Origin: Streptomyces inusitatus
GTDB taxonomy: Bacteria > Actinomycetota > Actinomycetes > Streptomycetales > Streptomycetaceae
Length of the DNA: 64,000 nt
Reading direction: 5' to 3'
Assembly (NCBI RefSeq): GCF_014651115.1
Contig: NZ_BMWG01000001.1
Location: 310,001 to 374,000 of the forward strand
A model generated the notes under the pieces. The model saw only the letters and a program-made list of their open reading frames with translations. It searched no databases and was not told where the DNA came from. Below are positions 34,342 to 42,894 of the stretch, in pieces. The position numbers and the translations under genes are program-made. The number at the start of each line of letters is the position of its first letter. The stretch's first letter is position 1.

Positions 34342-37232
34342 TCCGCTATGACGCCATCAGGCTCGCCGGCTACACACCCGCGCCGGACGCCGACTGGACT
34401 GTTTCCTACTACACGTTGGTCTTCCCGCAGCCCCATCGGGAACGCCTCCTCGACCTGTACCGCAGGGGACTGAAACGGCCGGACGACTGCCTCGGCGTTC
34501 CGGTCGGACGCCTCAACTCGCTCATCCAGGCTCTGGCTCCCGAGGTGGTCTCGGTGGCGAAATGGCTCGACGTCTCCCGTGACGAGCCGTGGCTGTACGC
34601 CCGCAGACCAGTGCCTGAGGATGTCTTCTCGACGCTGATCCACACATGGGTGCGCGATCTGCGCCCCGAGCCGGAACACCGGGAGGCCGTCCGCGAGGCG
34701 CTCCGGGAACTGCGCCTCGGTGAACTCCGCTGGGAGCAGCGCGACATCCCCATGCTGTCCCGGACATCGACACCGGGTGGTACGGCGGAACCGGACGGGC
34801 GGCTCTACCAGCTGCTCCCCGATGCTCTCGCCGACCTGGTGCTGGGGCTGGAACCATTCTCCTACGCCGGCGGGACTCTGAGGTTCCGCGGTGTAGCCCG
34901 TCGTCCCTCCGACCGGGGTGCCGAGCTGCTCTCCTGGCCGCCCGACCGCCACGAGGACCGAGACGGACGGACGTGGTGGTTCTCGGCGCTGCTGACAGTG
35001 ACCCTCCAGTCCGTCCCGTTCTCCTCGGAGCCCCGGGTCCATCTGCGCTGCGGCGTCCGGCGGTGGGCCACCCGGACCGGACCGAGCGGCCTGTATCTCC
35101 CGCACCGCCGTGCCGCCTCCGTCTACCTGCTGGCGGACGCGCCATGGATCGCGGACTCCCCGGAGAGCTGGGCCTCCCCCCGCTTCTCCGTGGGGCGTCT
35201 CAGGTACGACCGCGAGCTCCGCGCCCGGCGCTGGGAGGCGGGCGGCCCCGACGGAATGCTCTCCCGGCTGCGGCTCCGCCAGTCTCTCCCCCTGCCGCAC
35301 GACCTCATCAGCAGGCCGGCCGACTGGCTCACTGGTACGGGCGGGGTCACCGCCGCCGTGGTGCACAGCGCCCCGATGGGCTCACACGGTGTGAAGGCCG
35401 GGCTGATGCCCGGCGATCGGGTGCCGCTCACGGAGTGGTTCGAGGGCGCGCTGCCCGAAGGACTGACACGGGCCCCGGACCCGATACGCGCCGACCGCTA
35501 CCTGAAGCGGCGGCCGGGCGGGCGACGCGAAAGCGGCGGGGAAACCCTCGCCCCGGAGTTGCGGAAAGCCATCGCGCAACGCCAGGAGATGGCTGAACTA
35601 CTGGAAGGCGAAGCTTTACGGGTGGAGTTCCTCTGGCTCACCGAGCCCATCCGGGACGCGGGCATACAGGCGCTCGCCACCTTGCTCGGGCTCACCGGGG
35701 AGCCCGAGCGGAAACCGGCTGGAGAAGCCACCGCGCCGGGTGGGGAAACGCTCTCGTGGTGGACACCCGAGCTGGCGGTGGAACTGCGCCTGACACGGAT
35801 CGGGGGCCTCGCCGACAGCCTCGCTCTCTCCACCGAGAACATCTGGAGAACGAGCGCCCTGCACACCGCCATCGCAGGCCGCCGTGAGCAGGTCGTAAAG
35901 CAGCTGCCCGACGCTGCGGCGAACGGGCGTGTCTCGCTCGCCCTGGTGGAGATCCACCACCAGGGCGCCTATGTCCCGCGCTCCGCCGACCCCAAGTTCT
36001 CCCTGCGGCTGGGTTTCCGGGACGCGGGCCGGGTGACCCAGTTCGTGGTGAAGCCCCGCAGGGTGACCGGTAAACCCTCGGACGTCGAAAAAGCCAGGGC
36101 CAGAAAACTCGAAGCGTGCTGGACGGACGGCTTCCGCCAGCTCGGCCACCGCCCCGTGCCCGACCACGGCCTCGGCCCGGCAATCCCCGCGGACATCCAG
36201 TACACCGGCCTGTGGCTGGTGAAACGGCGTCGGGACGGTCCGACCCGTCAGGCGGACCTCGTACCGATCGCCATTCGCGTCCGCCCCGGCGAGCCTGTTC
36301 CGGAGCGGATCACCGGTTGGGACATCAGGACCGGTGAGTGGGTTCCCTATCCGGCGCTCCTGATACGCCTGGCCGAATCGGCCGAGCTGCCCACGGCGGA
36401 AGACCTCGAGGGCGATTCCCTCGAAGAGGACACGGAGCACACGGAGGGCGCGGAGGGGACGGACGGTCCCGAACCGGGCCGGAGCTGGGACAGCCGTACC
36501 GAACAGCACAGGAGGGTCGTGGCGGACGCCGTCCAGGAGATCCTGTTCAACCTGCGTGACCGTCCGACCCTGCTGCTGGTCCACGCGCAAAACGCCCGCC
36601 GACTGTGGCCATGGCTACAGAACGGCCACATCCGGCCGGACATGATCCAGCTCCACGGCCGACAAGCCCAGCGGCTCGTCATTCAAGGCCCCGGGCTCCG
36701 ACTGGTCCGAGTCCGCGACCACACCGGCACCGAAACCCCCCAGTGGTGGGGCCGTGCGGAGCGGCCCGCCGACGACAGCGGAGAGAAGGAGAGGTTCGGC
36801 ATCGCCACCGGTCTGTGGAAACCTCCCGGCACCAATCAGCGGAACCGGGTGTTCAGCAGCACCAGTGAGAAGGCGGGGCCGGGCACGAGCCTGTCCGTCA
36901 TGGCATCACGCTGGGCCTTCCGCCCCTACACCAAGGACGGGAAGACGGGCTTCACCATCGACACCGACAAGCCCGCGTGGAACCCCGGACTGCTGGAGAT
37001 CACCGTCGCGGGGTGCCGTCCGGACGACGACCCCGAGCTGTGGGCCGCCCTCACCCACCGACTGCGGCAGTCCCCCGGCAGAGCGCCCCTGCTCGCCCTG
37101 CCGCTCCCGCTCCACCTGGCTCGCAAAGCCGCCGAGTACGTCCTGCCCACCACACAGGACCAGCTGGCAGAGCCGGATGAAGACGACGGAGCCGTACAGC
37201 TCTGCTTCGACCTAGGAGTAATCGATCCATGA
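34338..37232 (+). CDS. pPIWI_RE prokaryotic PIWI-family protein
   Basis: A 964-residue pPIWI_RE protein. The first 680 or so residues correspond to the DUF3962/'X' region and have no catalytic motif that I recognise. After an acidic linker (about 693-712) the RNase H-fold PIWI domain covers about 715-950, with PTLLLVHAQNARRLWPWL (from about 743), the GIATGLWKPP region, TSLSVMASRWAF and LALPLPLHLARKA (about 917-929). The family is predicted to bind guide or R-loop nucleic acid. The GTG overlaps the helicase stop (GTGA). A TTA codon occurs at residue 427 (35616). Family identity is confident; catalytic competence is not readable. Confidence 0.8.
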   Translation: MIRYDAIRLAGYTPAPDADWTVSYYTLVFPQPHRERLLDLYRRGLKRPDDCLGVPVGRLNSLIQALAPEVVSVAKWLDVSRDEPWLYARRPVPEDVFSTLIHTWVRDLRPEPEHREAVREALRELRLGELRWEQRDIPMLSRTSTPGGTAEPDGRLYQLLPDALADLVLGLEPFSYAGGTLRFRGVARRPSDRGAELLSWPPDRHEDRDGRTWWFSALLTVTLQSVPFSSEPRVHLRCGVRRWATRTGPSGLYLPHRRAASVYLLADAPWIADSPESWASPRFSVGRLRYDRELRARRWEAGGPDGMLSRLRLRQSLPLPHDLISRPADWLTGTGGVTAAVVHSAPMGSHGVKAGLMPGDRVPLTEWFEGALPEGLTRAPDPIRADRYLKRRPGGRRESGGETLAPELRKAIAQRQEMAELLEGEALRVEFLWLTEPIRDAGIQALATLLGLTGEPERKPAGEATAPGGETLSWWTPELAVELRLTRIGGLADSLALSTENIWRTSALHTAIAGRREQVVKQLPDAAANGRVSLALVEIHHQGAYVPRSADPKFSLRLGFRDAGRVTQFVVKPRRVTGKPSDVEKARARKLEACWTDGFRQLGHRPVPDHGLGPAIPADIQYTGLWLVKRRRDGPTRQADLVPIAIRVRPGEPVPERITGWDIRTGEWVPYPALLIRLAESAELPTAEDLEGDSLEEDTEHTEGAEGTDGPEPGRSWDSRTEQHRRVVADAVQEILFNLRDRPTLLLVHAQNARRLWPWLQNGHIRPDMIQLHGRQAQRLVIQGPGLRLVRVRDHTGTETPQWWGRAERPADDSGEKERFGIATGLWKPPGTNQRNRVFSSTSEKAGPGTSLSVMASRWAFRPYTKDGKTGFTIDTDKPAWNPGLLEITVAGCRPDDDPELWAALTHRLRQSPGRAPLLALPLPLHLARKAAEYVLPTTQDQLAEPDEDDGAVQLCFDLGVIDP

Positions 37233-38653
37233 GCAATCCCGACCCCCACGAGATGTGGGCCGACGCACATGTCTCCTACTCGTTGCCCGCAGGGCCGGGA
37301 AGCACCCGCCGCTCCGACCCGCTCTCCGAACAGACGGCGGCGTGGAACACCCGGCTGACCGAAACGGCCCCCCATGGGGGGCTGCTCGCGGACAACGCCA
37401 TGTTCCAATCGCTGCGCGACGGGAACACCCTGCACCTGCTCCACGTCACCCAGTCCTTCGACCGCATCGCGCGGCACGGCTCCCTCCGGCCGTCGGGCGG
37501 CTGCCTGGTGGGGAGCCTCTACTGCGCACCGCTCACCCCCACCTCGGGCGGCCTGCGCATGCACAACCTCGCCGAGTACGTACTCACGAGAGAAGCGCCC
37601 GCGGCCGCGACCCGCTCCCCGCTTCCCGGCCGGGTCACGACCCCGCTGGTCCTGGAGGTGGCCATGCCGCGCCACGGCTACCGCGGTCTGACCGGCATCG
37701 ACTACCTGAGGCTGGGATCGATCCATCTGCGGAACTACCGTGAGCGGGAGAACCTCCTGGGCCCCAAGGAGCGGTGCGAACTCCAAGAGACCGTGGTCAG
37801 CCGTGTGAGGAACTCCATGGACTTTCTCAGTCTGGCGGCCGCCATCGCCCACAGCCCGGAACCGGCGGAGCACAAAGCATTCCCCCGGCTGCTGTCCGAG
37901 ACGATCCCCCGGCTCCCGATCCTGGGCTACGTCTATTTCGAGGCCCTCTCGGAGTACCTCATGCTGTACTCCCGCTCACGCCACACTCAGCGACTGGCGG
38001 ACCTCGGTGAGTTCAACAACTGGCTCTACAAGAAATTCCTCTTCCAAGGCTTCTCTGACACCGCGGGCCATTTCGACCTGGCTGGGTTCCGACCCGGCTT
38101 CGCTCGTCTGGAACAGCTCCTCAACCAAGTGGACCCCAGTATCGAGGCGACGCACGCCCGAGCCCACCTGACGGCGCGCATCAGCTACCTGGCAACCGTG
38201 CGGTTCCTCGAACCGGAACAGATCACGGGTCAGTGGCATCACATCCGATGGGACTTCAACCATGTCGCGGAGTCCTTCGGCCCACTCCTGGGACATCTCA
38301 TCCACCGCGAGCTGCGCCGCTTCCACCGGTACCCGGACTTCTACCACTTCTTCGACGCTCACAAGGCCGCCCAGGCATGGAACTACTGGAACCACATGGG
38401 CATCGCGCTGCCCTTCAACGGGACCATCCCCAAGGGGGAGATCGGCGTCAATCCCGCCTACTCCGAGCTGGAATACCGCGTCTGGAGGGCAGAACTCGGC
38501 GACGACGGCCTTCTTCACCCTGCGGAGGAGGTCGCCCTGCGGCTAACGCCCCGTCTGGTCGACACACGACACACGGTGATGCGCGACAGACAGGCGCGGG
38601 GCAGGAACGATACCCCGATGGGAGACCGGCGACTCGCCGACACTCTACTCTGA
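37229..38653 (+). CDS. Unrecognised 474-residue protein, last gene of operon
   Basis: The ATG overlaps the pPIWI_RE stop (ATGA), so it is coupled to it. The N-terminal half has LHLLHVTQSFDRIARHGSLR, then PSGGCLVGSLYCAPL and HNLAEYVLTRE, faintly like the LYHVT...G-L...Y start of ADP-ribosyltransferase folds (H72, Y98 and a later Glu such as E186). The C-terminal half is helical and rich in His, Trp and Tyr (HHIRWDFNHVAESFG; DFYHFFDAHKAAQAWNYW). There is no signal, membrane segment or P-loop. I do not recognise a family; it is a candidate effector or regulator specific to this operon. Confidence 0.75.
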   Translation: MSNPDPHEMWADAHVSYSLPAGPGSTRRSDPLSEQTAAWNTRLTETAPHGGLLADNAMFQSLRDGNTLHLLHVTQSFDRIARHGSLRPSGGCLVGSLYCAPLTPTSGGLRMHNLAEYVLTREAPAAATRSPLPGRVTTPLVLEVAMPRHGYRGLTGIDYLRLGSIHLRNYRERENLLGPKERCELQETVVSRVRNSMDFLSLAAAIAHSPEPAEHKAFPRLLSETIPRLPILGYVYFEALSEYLMLYSRSRHTQRLADLGEFNNWLYKKFLFQGFSDTAGHFDLAGFRPGFARLEQLLNQVDPSIEATHARAHLTARISYLATVRFLEPEQITGQWHHIRWDFNHVAESFGPLLGHLIHRELRRFHRYPDFYHFFDAHKAAQAWNYWNHMGIALPFNGTIPKGEIGVNPAYSELEYRVWRAELGDDGLLHPAEEVALRLTPRLVDTRHTVMRDRQARGRNDTPMGDRRLADTLL

Positions 38654-38693
38654 CGACAGAGCACCATGGCAGGTCCCGGATCGGAGTGCCGTC

Positions 38694-39599
38694 TCAGGCG
38701 CGCTGGGCCCGGTCGTAGACCTTCTTGGCCGTGGTGCCCAGGATCTCGCCGTACATCTTGGTCGGGGGCAGGGTGTCGAGCGCGGAGTTGACCGAGATCA
38801 GGGTGCCTTTGCCGGTGGTGGTGTTGAGGCCGGCGAGCCAGGGGCCGCCGCTGGCGCCGCCGCTCAGGCTGCAGGGGATGACCTGGGTGCCGTGTTCTTT
38901 CTTGGCGGTGCCGGAGCAGAGGAGGAGTTCTTCGCCGCGTTGGGGGTTGGTGGCGGGGTAGCCGAGGGCGGTGACGGGGCCGCCGACGGGGCGGTTGAAG
39001 GCGATGTCCTGGGAGCCGACGACGTCGGTGAGTTCGCGGCTCTTCTTGTCGAGGTCGACGGTCAGGGCGGCGATGTCGTTGACGGAGTCGTTCTGCCAGG
39101 TGCGCGGGGTGGCGGCGGCGCGGACGGCGAAGGTGCCGTGGGGCTGCTTGCCCTTGTGGTAGCCGGGGACGAAGACCATGTCGGTGTTGGTGTTGTAAGG
39201 GGAGGAGCCGCGGCGCACGCAGTGGGCGGCGGTCATCACGGCGGATTTGTTGGCGCTCTTCACGGCGGTGGCGGAGCACCAGGTGTCGGCGCCGTTGGCG
39301 TTGACGAAGAAGAGACGTCCCACGGTCTTGAGGGGGGTGCCCCGGTACGGCTTGGCCTTCGGTCCGGTCGGGCCGAGGTCGACGGACTTGCCGACAGCCT
39401 TGATACGGGCGGGTGTCCAGTAGGCGAGGGCGGCCTTGCGCTCCTTGGCGGTGTACTTCAGGACGGAGACCGGATCGGGCGCGGCGTGAGCGGGCGTGGC
39501 CATGACCGGGGCGGCGAGGGCGAGGACCGTACCTGCGGCGAAGAGTCCCGCGGTCCGGCCACGGAGACGCCGGGTCAGGGAGGTTGAGGTCTCGGGCAT
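38694..39599 (-). CDS. Secreted trypsin-like serine protease
   Basis: A 301-residue exported protease. The twin-Arg-containing signal peptide ends about residue 40 (ATPAHAA). The S1/V8-like domain carries the triad H126 (TAAHC), D175 (VNDIAAL) and S250 (SGGASGGPW). The cysteines at 108 and 127 and at 228 and 243 can form disulfides. The ATG is set by GAGGAG 9 nt upstream; the much longer open frame above it has no protein character. It is single and convergent with the defence operon, whose end lies 40 nt away, so this marks the island edge. Confidence 0.9.
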   Translation of the reverse strand: MPETSTSLTRRLRGRTAGLFAAGTVLALAAPVMATPAHAAPDPVSVLKYTAKERKAALAYWTPARIKAVGKSVDLGPTGPKAKPYRGTPLKTVGRLFFVNANGADTWCSATAVKSANKSAVMTAAHCVRRGSSPYNTNTDMVFVPGYHKGKQPHGTFAVRAAATPRTWQNDSVNDIAALTVDLDKKSRELTDVVGSQDIAFNRPVGGPVTALGYPATNPQRGEELLLCSGTAKKEHGTQVIPCSLSGGASGGPWLAGLNTTTGKGTLISVNSALDTLPPTKMYGEILGTTAKKVYDRAQRA

Positions 39600-39786
39600 G
39601 GCAGGTGGCTCCTCGGGCGGCGCGGGCATCGGACGGGCTGTCCGTGTCGTACCGCAGGAGCGGGGAAACCGCCTGTTCGGTTGTCGCTGTCGATGTCCTG
39701 TGACACGCGCGTGCGGATACGCGAACACGCGCCCGGTCGACTCGCTACAAGGCGAGAGGCTCGAAAATGCACCATATGATGATGAA

Positions 39787-40875
39787 ATGACGCGATTGAT
39801 CGTGGCAGCCGGCGGAGGTGGCGACGCTGTCGCCGCCGTGATGGTCGATGGGGCCCTGTACGGGGACGAGGGGCCGGGGGTGGTGCTGACGTATGCGTGG
39901 GATCGGCTGGTGGTTGATCCGGTGGCGGGGCCTCGGGGGGCGGGGGGTTTCAGGGGGCTGGGGGTGGTGACGCCGCATGTGTATGAGGTGGGGGCGGGGA
40001 GTGAGGTGGTGGGGGCGGGTGGGTCGGTTCTGCCGCGGTTGGCGGGGGAGGTGGGGCAGATGTTGGTGTTGATGGACCCTGGGCAGGGGGTGTTGGGGAT
40101 GACGCGGCAGCTTGAGGAGTTGGTGGAGCGTCTGGGGCCCGAATCCGTGGATCTGCTGGATGTGGGGGGTGATGTGCTGGCGCGGGGGGACGAGCCGGGG
40201 CTTCGGAGTCCGTTGGGGGACGCGCTCGCGTTGGCCGCGTGTCGGCGGGTGAACGCGGAGGTGCGGCTTCTGGTCGCGGGGCCGGGGCTGGACGGGGAGT
40301 TGTCGGCGGGGGAGCTTCGGGGGGTGCTGGGGCGGAATGTGGTCACGTTGACGGAGGAGGATGTGGGGAGGGTCGGCGGGGTGCTGGAGTGGCATCCGTC
40401 GGAGGCGACGGGGATGCTGGCGGCCACGGCGCGGGGGATCCGGGGGCTCTGTGAGATCAGGGACGCCGGGTTGGCGGTGCCGCTCACGGATGAGGGGCCC
40501 ACGGTGCACGAGGTGGATCTGGAGGAGGCGTTCGCGCGTAATCAGCTCGCGCGGGCGGTGGCGGAGACCGCGACGCTCGCCGAGGCGGAGGAGCGGAGCA
40601 GGGAGGTCTGCGGGTTCTCCGAGATCGACTACGAGCGGGCCAAGGCGGCGCGGCTCGGGGCCGAACCCCTGGTGGGTTTCGACCCCGAGGACGTGCTGCG
40701 GCGGGTCGCCCGCTTCGAGCGGCGGGCCCGGGAGCGCCGGATCAGCTACACCACCTTTCGGCATCTGGCCGAGGTGGTGGGTGTCCGTGGTGGACGGCGG
40801 GAAGAGTTCAGGGCGTTGTTGCTGGAGAGGCATCCGGAGCAGTACGCGGCACCGCTCTGGCGGATCCCCTTGTGA
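39787..40875 (+). CDS. DUF1152 family protein
   Basis: A 362-residue cytosolic protein of the DUF1152 family. The N-terminus TRLIVAAGGGGDAVAAVMV looks like a nucleotide-binding loop, and PESVDLLDVGGDVLARGDEP is the family block. Function is unknown. The ATG at 39787 has no good ribosome site but is the family start. The coding strand is strikingly G-rich through about 40550, unlike its neighbours. The last 68 nt overlap the end of the leftward gene. Confidence 0.8.
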   Translation: MTRLIVAAGGGGDAVAAVMVDGALYGDEGPGVVLTYAWDRLVVDPVAGPRGAGGFRGLGVVTPHVYEVGAGSEVVGAGGSVLPRLAGEVGQMLVLMDPGQGVLGMTRQLEELVERLGPESVDLLDVGGDVLARGDEPGLRSPLGDALALAACRRVNAEVRLLVAGPGLDGELSAGELRGVLGRNVVTLTEEDVGRVGGVLEWHPSEATGMLAATARGIRGLCEIRDAGLAVPLTDEGPTVHEVDLEEAFARNQLARAVAETATLAEAEERSREVCGFSEIDYERAKAARLGAEPLVGFDPEDVLRRVARFERRARERRISYTTFRHLAEVVGVRGGRREEFRALLLERHPEQYAAPLWRIPL

Positions 40876-41257
40876 CGGGGGCGATGTCCGCGGGGAGGGC
40901 TTCGGCGACGAGCGCGAACGCTTTCTCCAGGGTGCGGGTCTCGGCGATATGGCCTCCGCCCGGGGCGCCCATGGCGAGGAAGGTGCCGCCGCGCTGGCGG
41001 TAGACGGTGCCGCCGACGCGGGTGTGGGGCAGCTCGGTGGTGGTGCTGAAGAAGAGCGTGCCGTGGCTGACCGCGGGGAAGAGGGTCCTCAGGCGTTTCT
41101 GGGCGTGGGCGGCGCGGACCACATCGGGGTGGATCAGCGCGGTGCCGGTGTCGAGGCCGGTGTCGAGGCCGGTGCCGGTGCCCAGGCTGGTGTCGAGGAG
41201 ATGATTCCACTGCGCCGTCACGATCTCCTCGACGGTGCGGTTGTCGTCGTCGGTCAT
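40808..41257 (-). CDS. DUF6193-like hypothetical protein
   Basis: A 149-residue protein with NHLLDTSLGTG repeats near the start, DVVRAAHAQKRLRTLFPAVS, THGTLFFSTTTELPH-like strands and RVGGTVYRQRGG. It resembles a small Streptomyces family (DUF6193), function unknown. The ATG at 41257 follows AGGTGAT. The C-terminus overlaps the convergent DUF1152 gene, and the Ala/Pro/Thr tail there may be an extension past an ancestral stop. The GTGLDTG repeats come from a short DNA repeat near 41145-41200. Confidence 0.6.
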   Translation of the reverse strand: MTDDDNRTVEEIVTAQWNHLLDTSLGTGTGLDTGLDTGTALIHPDVVRAAHAQKRLRTLFPAVSHGTLFFSTTTELPHTRVGGTVYRQRGGTFLAMGAPGGGHIAETRTLEKAFALVAEALPADIAPVTRGSARAVPRTAPDASPATTP

Positions 41258-41306
41258 GGTGATCACCTGTTTCTGCTCGCGGGCGGGTCGGGGAGGCAGT
41301 GGTGGG

Positions 41307-42386
41307 TCACAGGCGCTTCGCGCTGCGCAGCGTCTTGGCGTAATAGCCGTTGCCGTCGAGACGGGAGACGCCGCCGATGTCGCCGATGGTGGGGCCGTTG
41401 ATCTCTTCGCGGCTGGAGATGAAGATGAGATGGCCCTCGGTGTCGTGGCCGAGGACGATGCCGACGTGGTCGAGGCGCTGATCGGTGCGCTGGTCGAGTT
41501 TGAAGAAGACGAGGTCGCCCGGCTGGAGCTGGTCGATGGCGGAGGGGCGGTCCTGGGCCGAGACGCCGGTCAGGGGCAGGATGTCGGCGCCCCGGGGGGA
41601 GCGGGCCATGCCGTTGGCGGTACGGGGGAGGCCGTCGCCGGACTTGTCGGAGGACATGAGGGGGTAGCGGGCGCGGTACCCCAGGACTATGCGGATGTAG
41701 CCGGAGCAGTCCAGGGAGCGGGCGCGCATGGATTCCGGGGTGCCGGTGGTGCCGTCCCGGAAGGGGTAGGGGGTGCCGAGGTAGTCGTAGAAGTCGGACT
41801 GTTCGAGGCGGAGATCGCCGTTCTTGTCACCGGCGGTGTTCAGGGGGCCGAAGTTCGCGTCGCCCGCGTAGGCGAGGCCGTTCGCGTCCTTGCGCTGGGG
41901 AGCGCCGGCCACGTACTCGAAGGCGAAGGCGAAGAGGTCGGCCTCTTTGCTGCCCGCGTGTTTCGCGTACCACTCCTTGAACCATTTCTTCTTCTCCGCG
42001 CCCTCCGTCCAGGGCTGCGGCATGATCCGTACCCAGTCCGTGGTGGAGACCTTGGAGGCCGTCGAGGCGGGTTCGGCGAAGGTGCGGGCGGGGCCGGTGA
42101 GTTTGGCGGTCTGCGCGCCGTCGGTGAGGACCGCCTCGACGCGGCCGTCGGAGCCGCGGAGGACGCTGCGGGCGGGGTTCTCCAGCCGGGACCACTTTCC
42201 CCCGGTCTTGTCCGAGGCGGGGTCGGCGGAGGCCCGGCCGCCGCTCAGTATGCCGACGTCGCGTATCTCGGTGACTCCCCGGTCCTCCCGCTCGCGCAGT
42301 TCCAGGGTCAGATAGCCGGACGTGGCGACGAGCCCGAGGACCACGAGGCCCGACAGGGCACGGCGGGACTTCTTCTTGGACGCCAA
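41307..42386 (-). CDS. NlpC/P60 hydrolase of the poly-gamma-glutamate cluster
   Basis: A 359-residue exported protein with an N-terminal membrane anchor (RALSGLVVLGLVATSGYL). The NlpC/P60 peptidase has catalytic C227 (SLDCSGY) and H307 (LDHVGIV). The TTG start is chosen for GAGGAAG upstream. It follows pgsC by about 25 nt, so it probably releases, edits or anchors poly-gamma-glutamate, as DL-endopeptidases of this family cleave gamma-glutamyl bonds. A peptidoglycan role is the alternative. Confidence 0.85.
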   Translation of the reverse strand: MASKKKSRRALSGLVVLGLVATSGYLTLELREREDRGVTEIRDVGILSGGRASADPASDKTGGKWSRLENPARSVLRGSDGRVEAVLTDGAQTAKLTGPARTFAEPASTASKVSTTDWVRIMPQPWTEGAEKKKWFKEWYAKHAGSKEADLFAFAFEYVAGAPQRKDANGLAYAGDANFGPLNTAGDKNGDLRLEQSDFYDYLGTPYPFRDGTTGTPESMRARSLDCSGYIRIVLGYRARYPLMSSDKSGDGLPRTANGMARSPRGADILPLTGVSAQDRPSAIDQLQPGDLVFFKLDQRTDQRLDHVGIVLGHDTEGHLIFISSREEINGPTIGDIGGVSRLDGNGYYAKTLRSAKRL

Positions 42387-42411
42387 GGCTCTTCCTCGAT
42401 TCTCGGAGATT

Positions 42412-42894
42412 TCAGACGGTGGGCATGACGCCGAGCAGCAGGCCCGCGGCGACGACGATGTAGGCCATGAGGGAGACGGAGGCCGTCGCCAGCAGGGTGG
42501 GGCCCTTGGGCTGGCGCACCAGCTGGTAGGCGATGAGGCCGGGGACGATGAATCCGAGGGTCTCGTTGCCGTACAGCAGGGGGAATTCGATGGAGAGGAC
42601 GATCATCACGGTGGCCTGGAGCAGCACCCCCAGAAGGACGACGGCGGCGAAGAGCCGCTTGCCGTAAAGGATCATCAGCCGCTGCATGATCCTGGTGCCC
42701 GCGTAGGTCAGGGCGGTGACGCCGACGACCATGGCCGCCCGCTGGAGATCCTCGATGAGGGTCAGGGCGAGCCAGCCCGGCGTGATCATCCCGCCGGGGG
42801 AGAGATTGGTGGTGAGGTAGCACAGCAGGGAGAAGAACAGGCCTATGGCGATGCCCAGGGCTGCCATCTCGGGGGTCAGGGCGGCGGTCGTCAA
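42412..42894 (-). CDS. pgsC: PgsC/CapC poly-gamma-glutamate subunit
   Basis: A 160-residue membrane protein with four or five helices, the usual size of CapC/PgsC. The segment TNLSPGGMITPGWLAL near the first helix is the family signature. It forms the membrane synthase complex with PgsB and PgsA, joining glutamate through gamma-amide bonds. A TTG start overlaps the pgsB stop (TTGA), with GGAGAG upstream. Confidence 0.92.
   Translation of the reverse strand: MTTAALTPEMAALGIAIGLFFSLLCYLTTNLSPGGMITPGWLALTLIEDLQRAAMVVGVTALTYAGTRIMQRLMILYGKRLFAAVVLLGVLLQATVMIVLSIEFPLLYGNETLGFIVPGLIAYQLVRQPKGPTLLATASVSLMAYIVVAAGLLLGVMPTV

Noticed and set aside
24420-38653. BREX/Pgl or DISARM system
   Set aside because: Kinase plus methylase suggested Pgl, but PglZ, PglY, BrxL and DISARM drmABC equivalents are absent.
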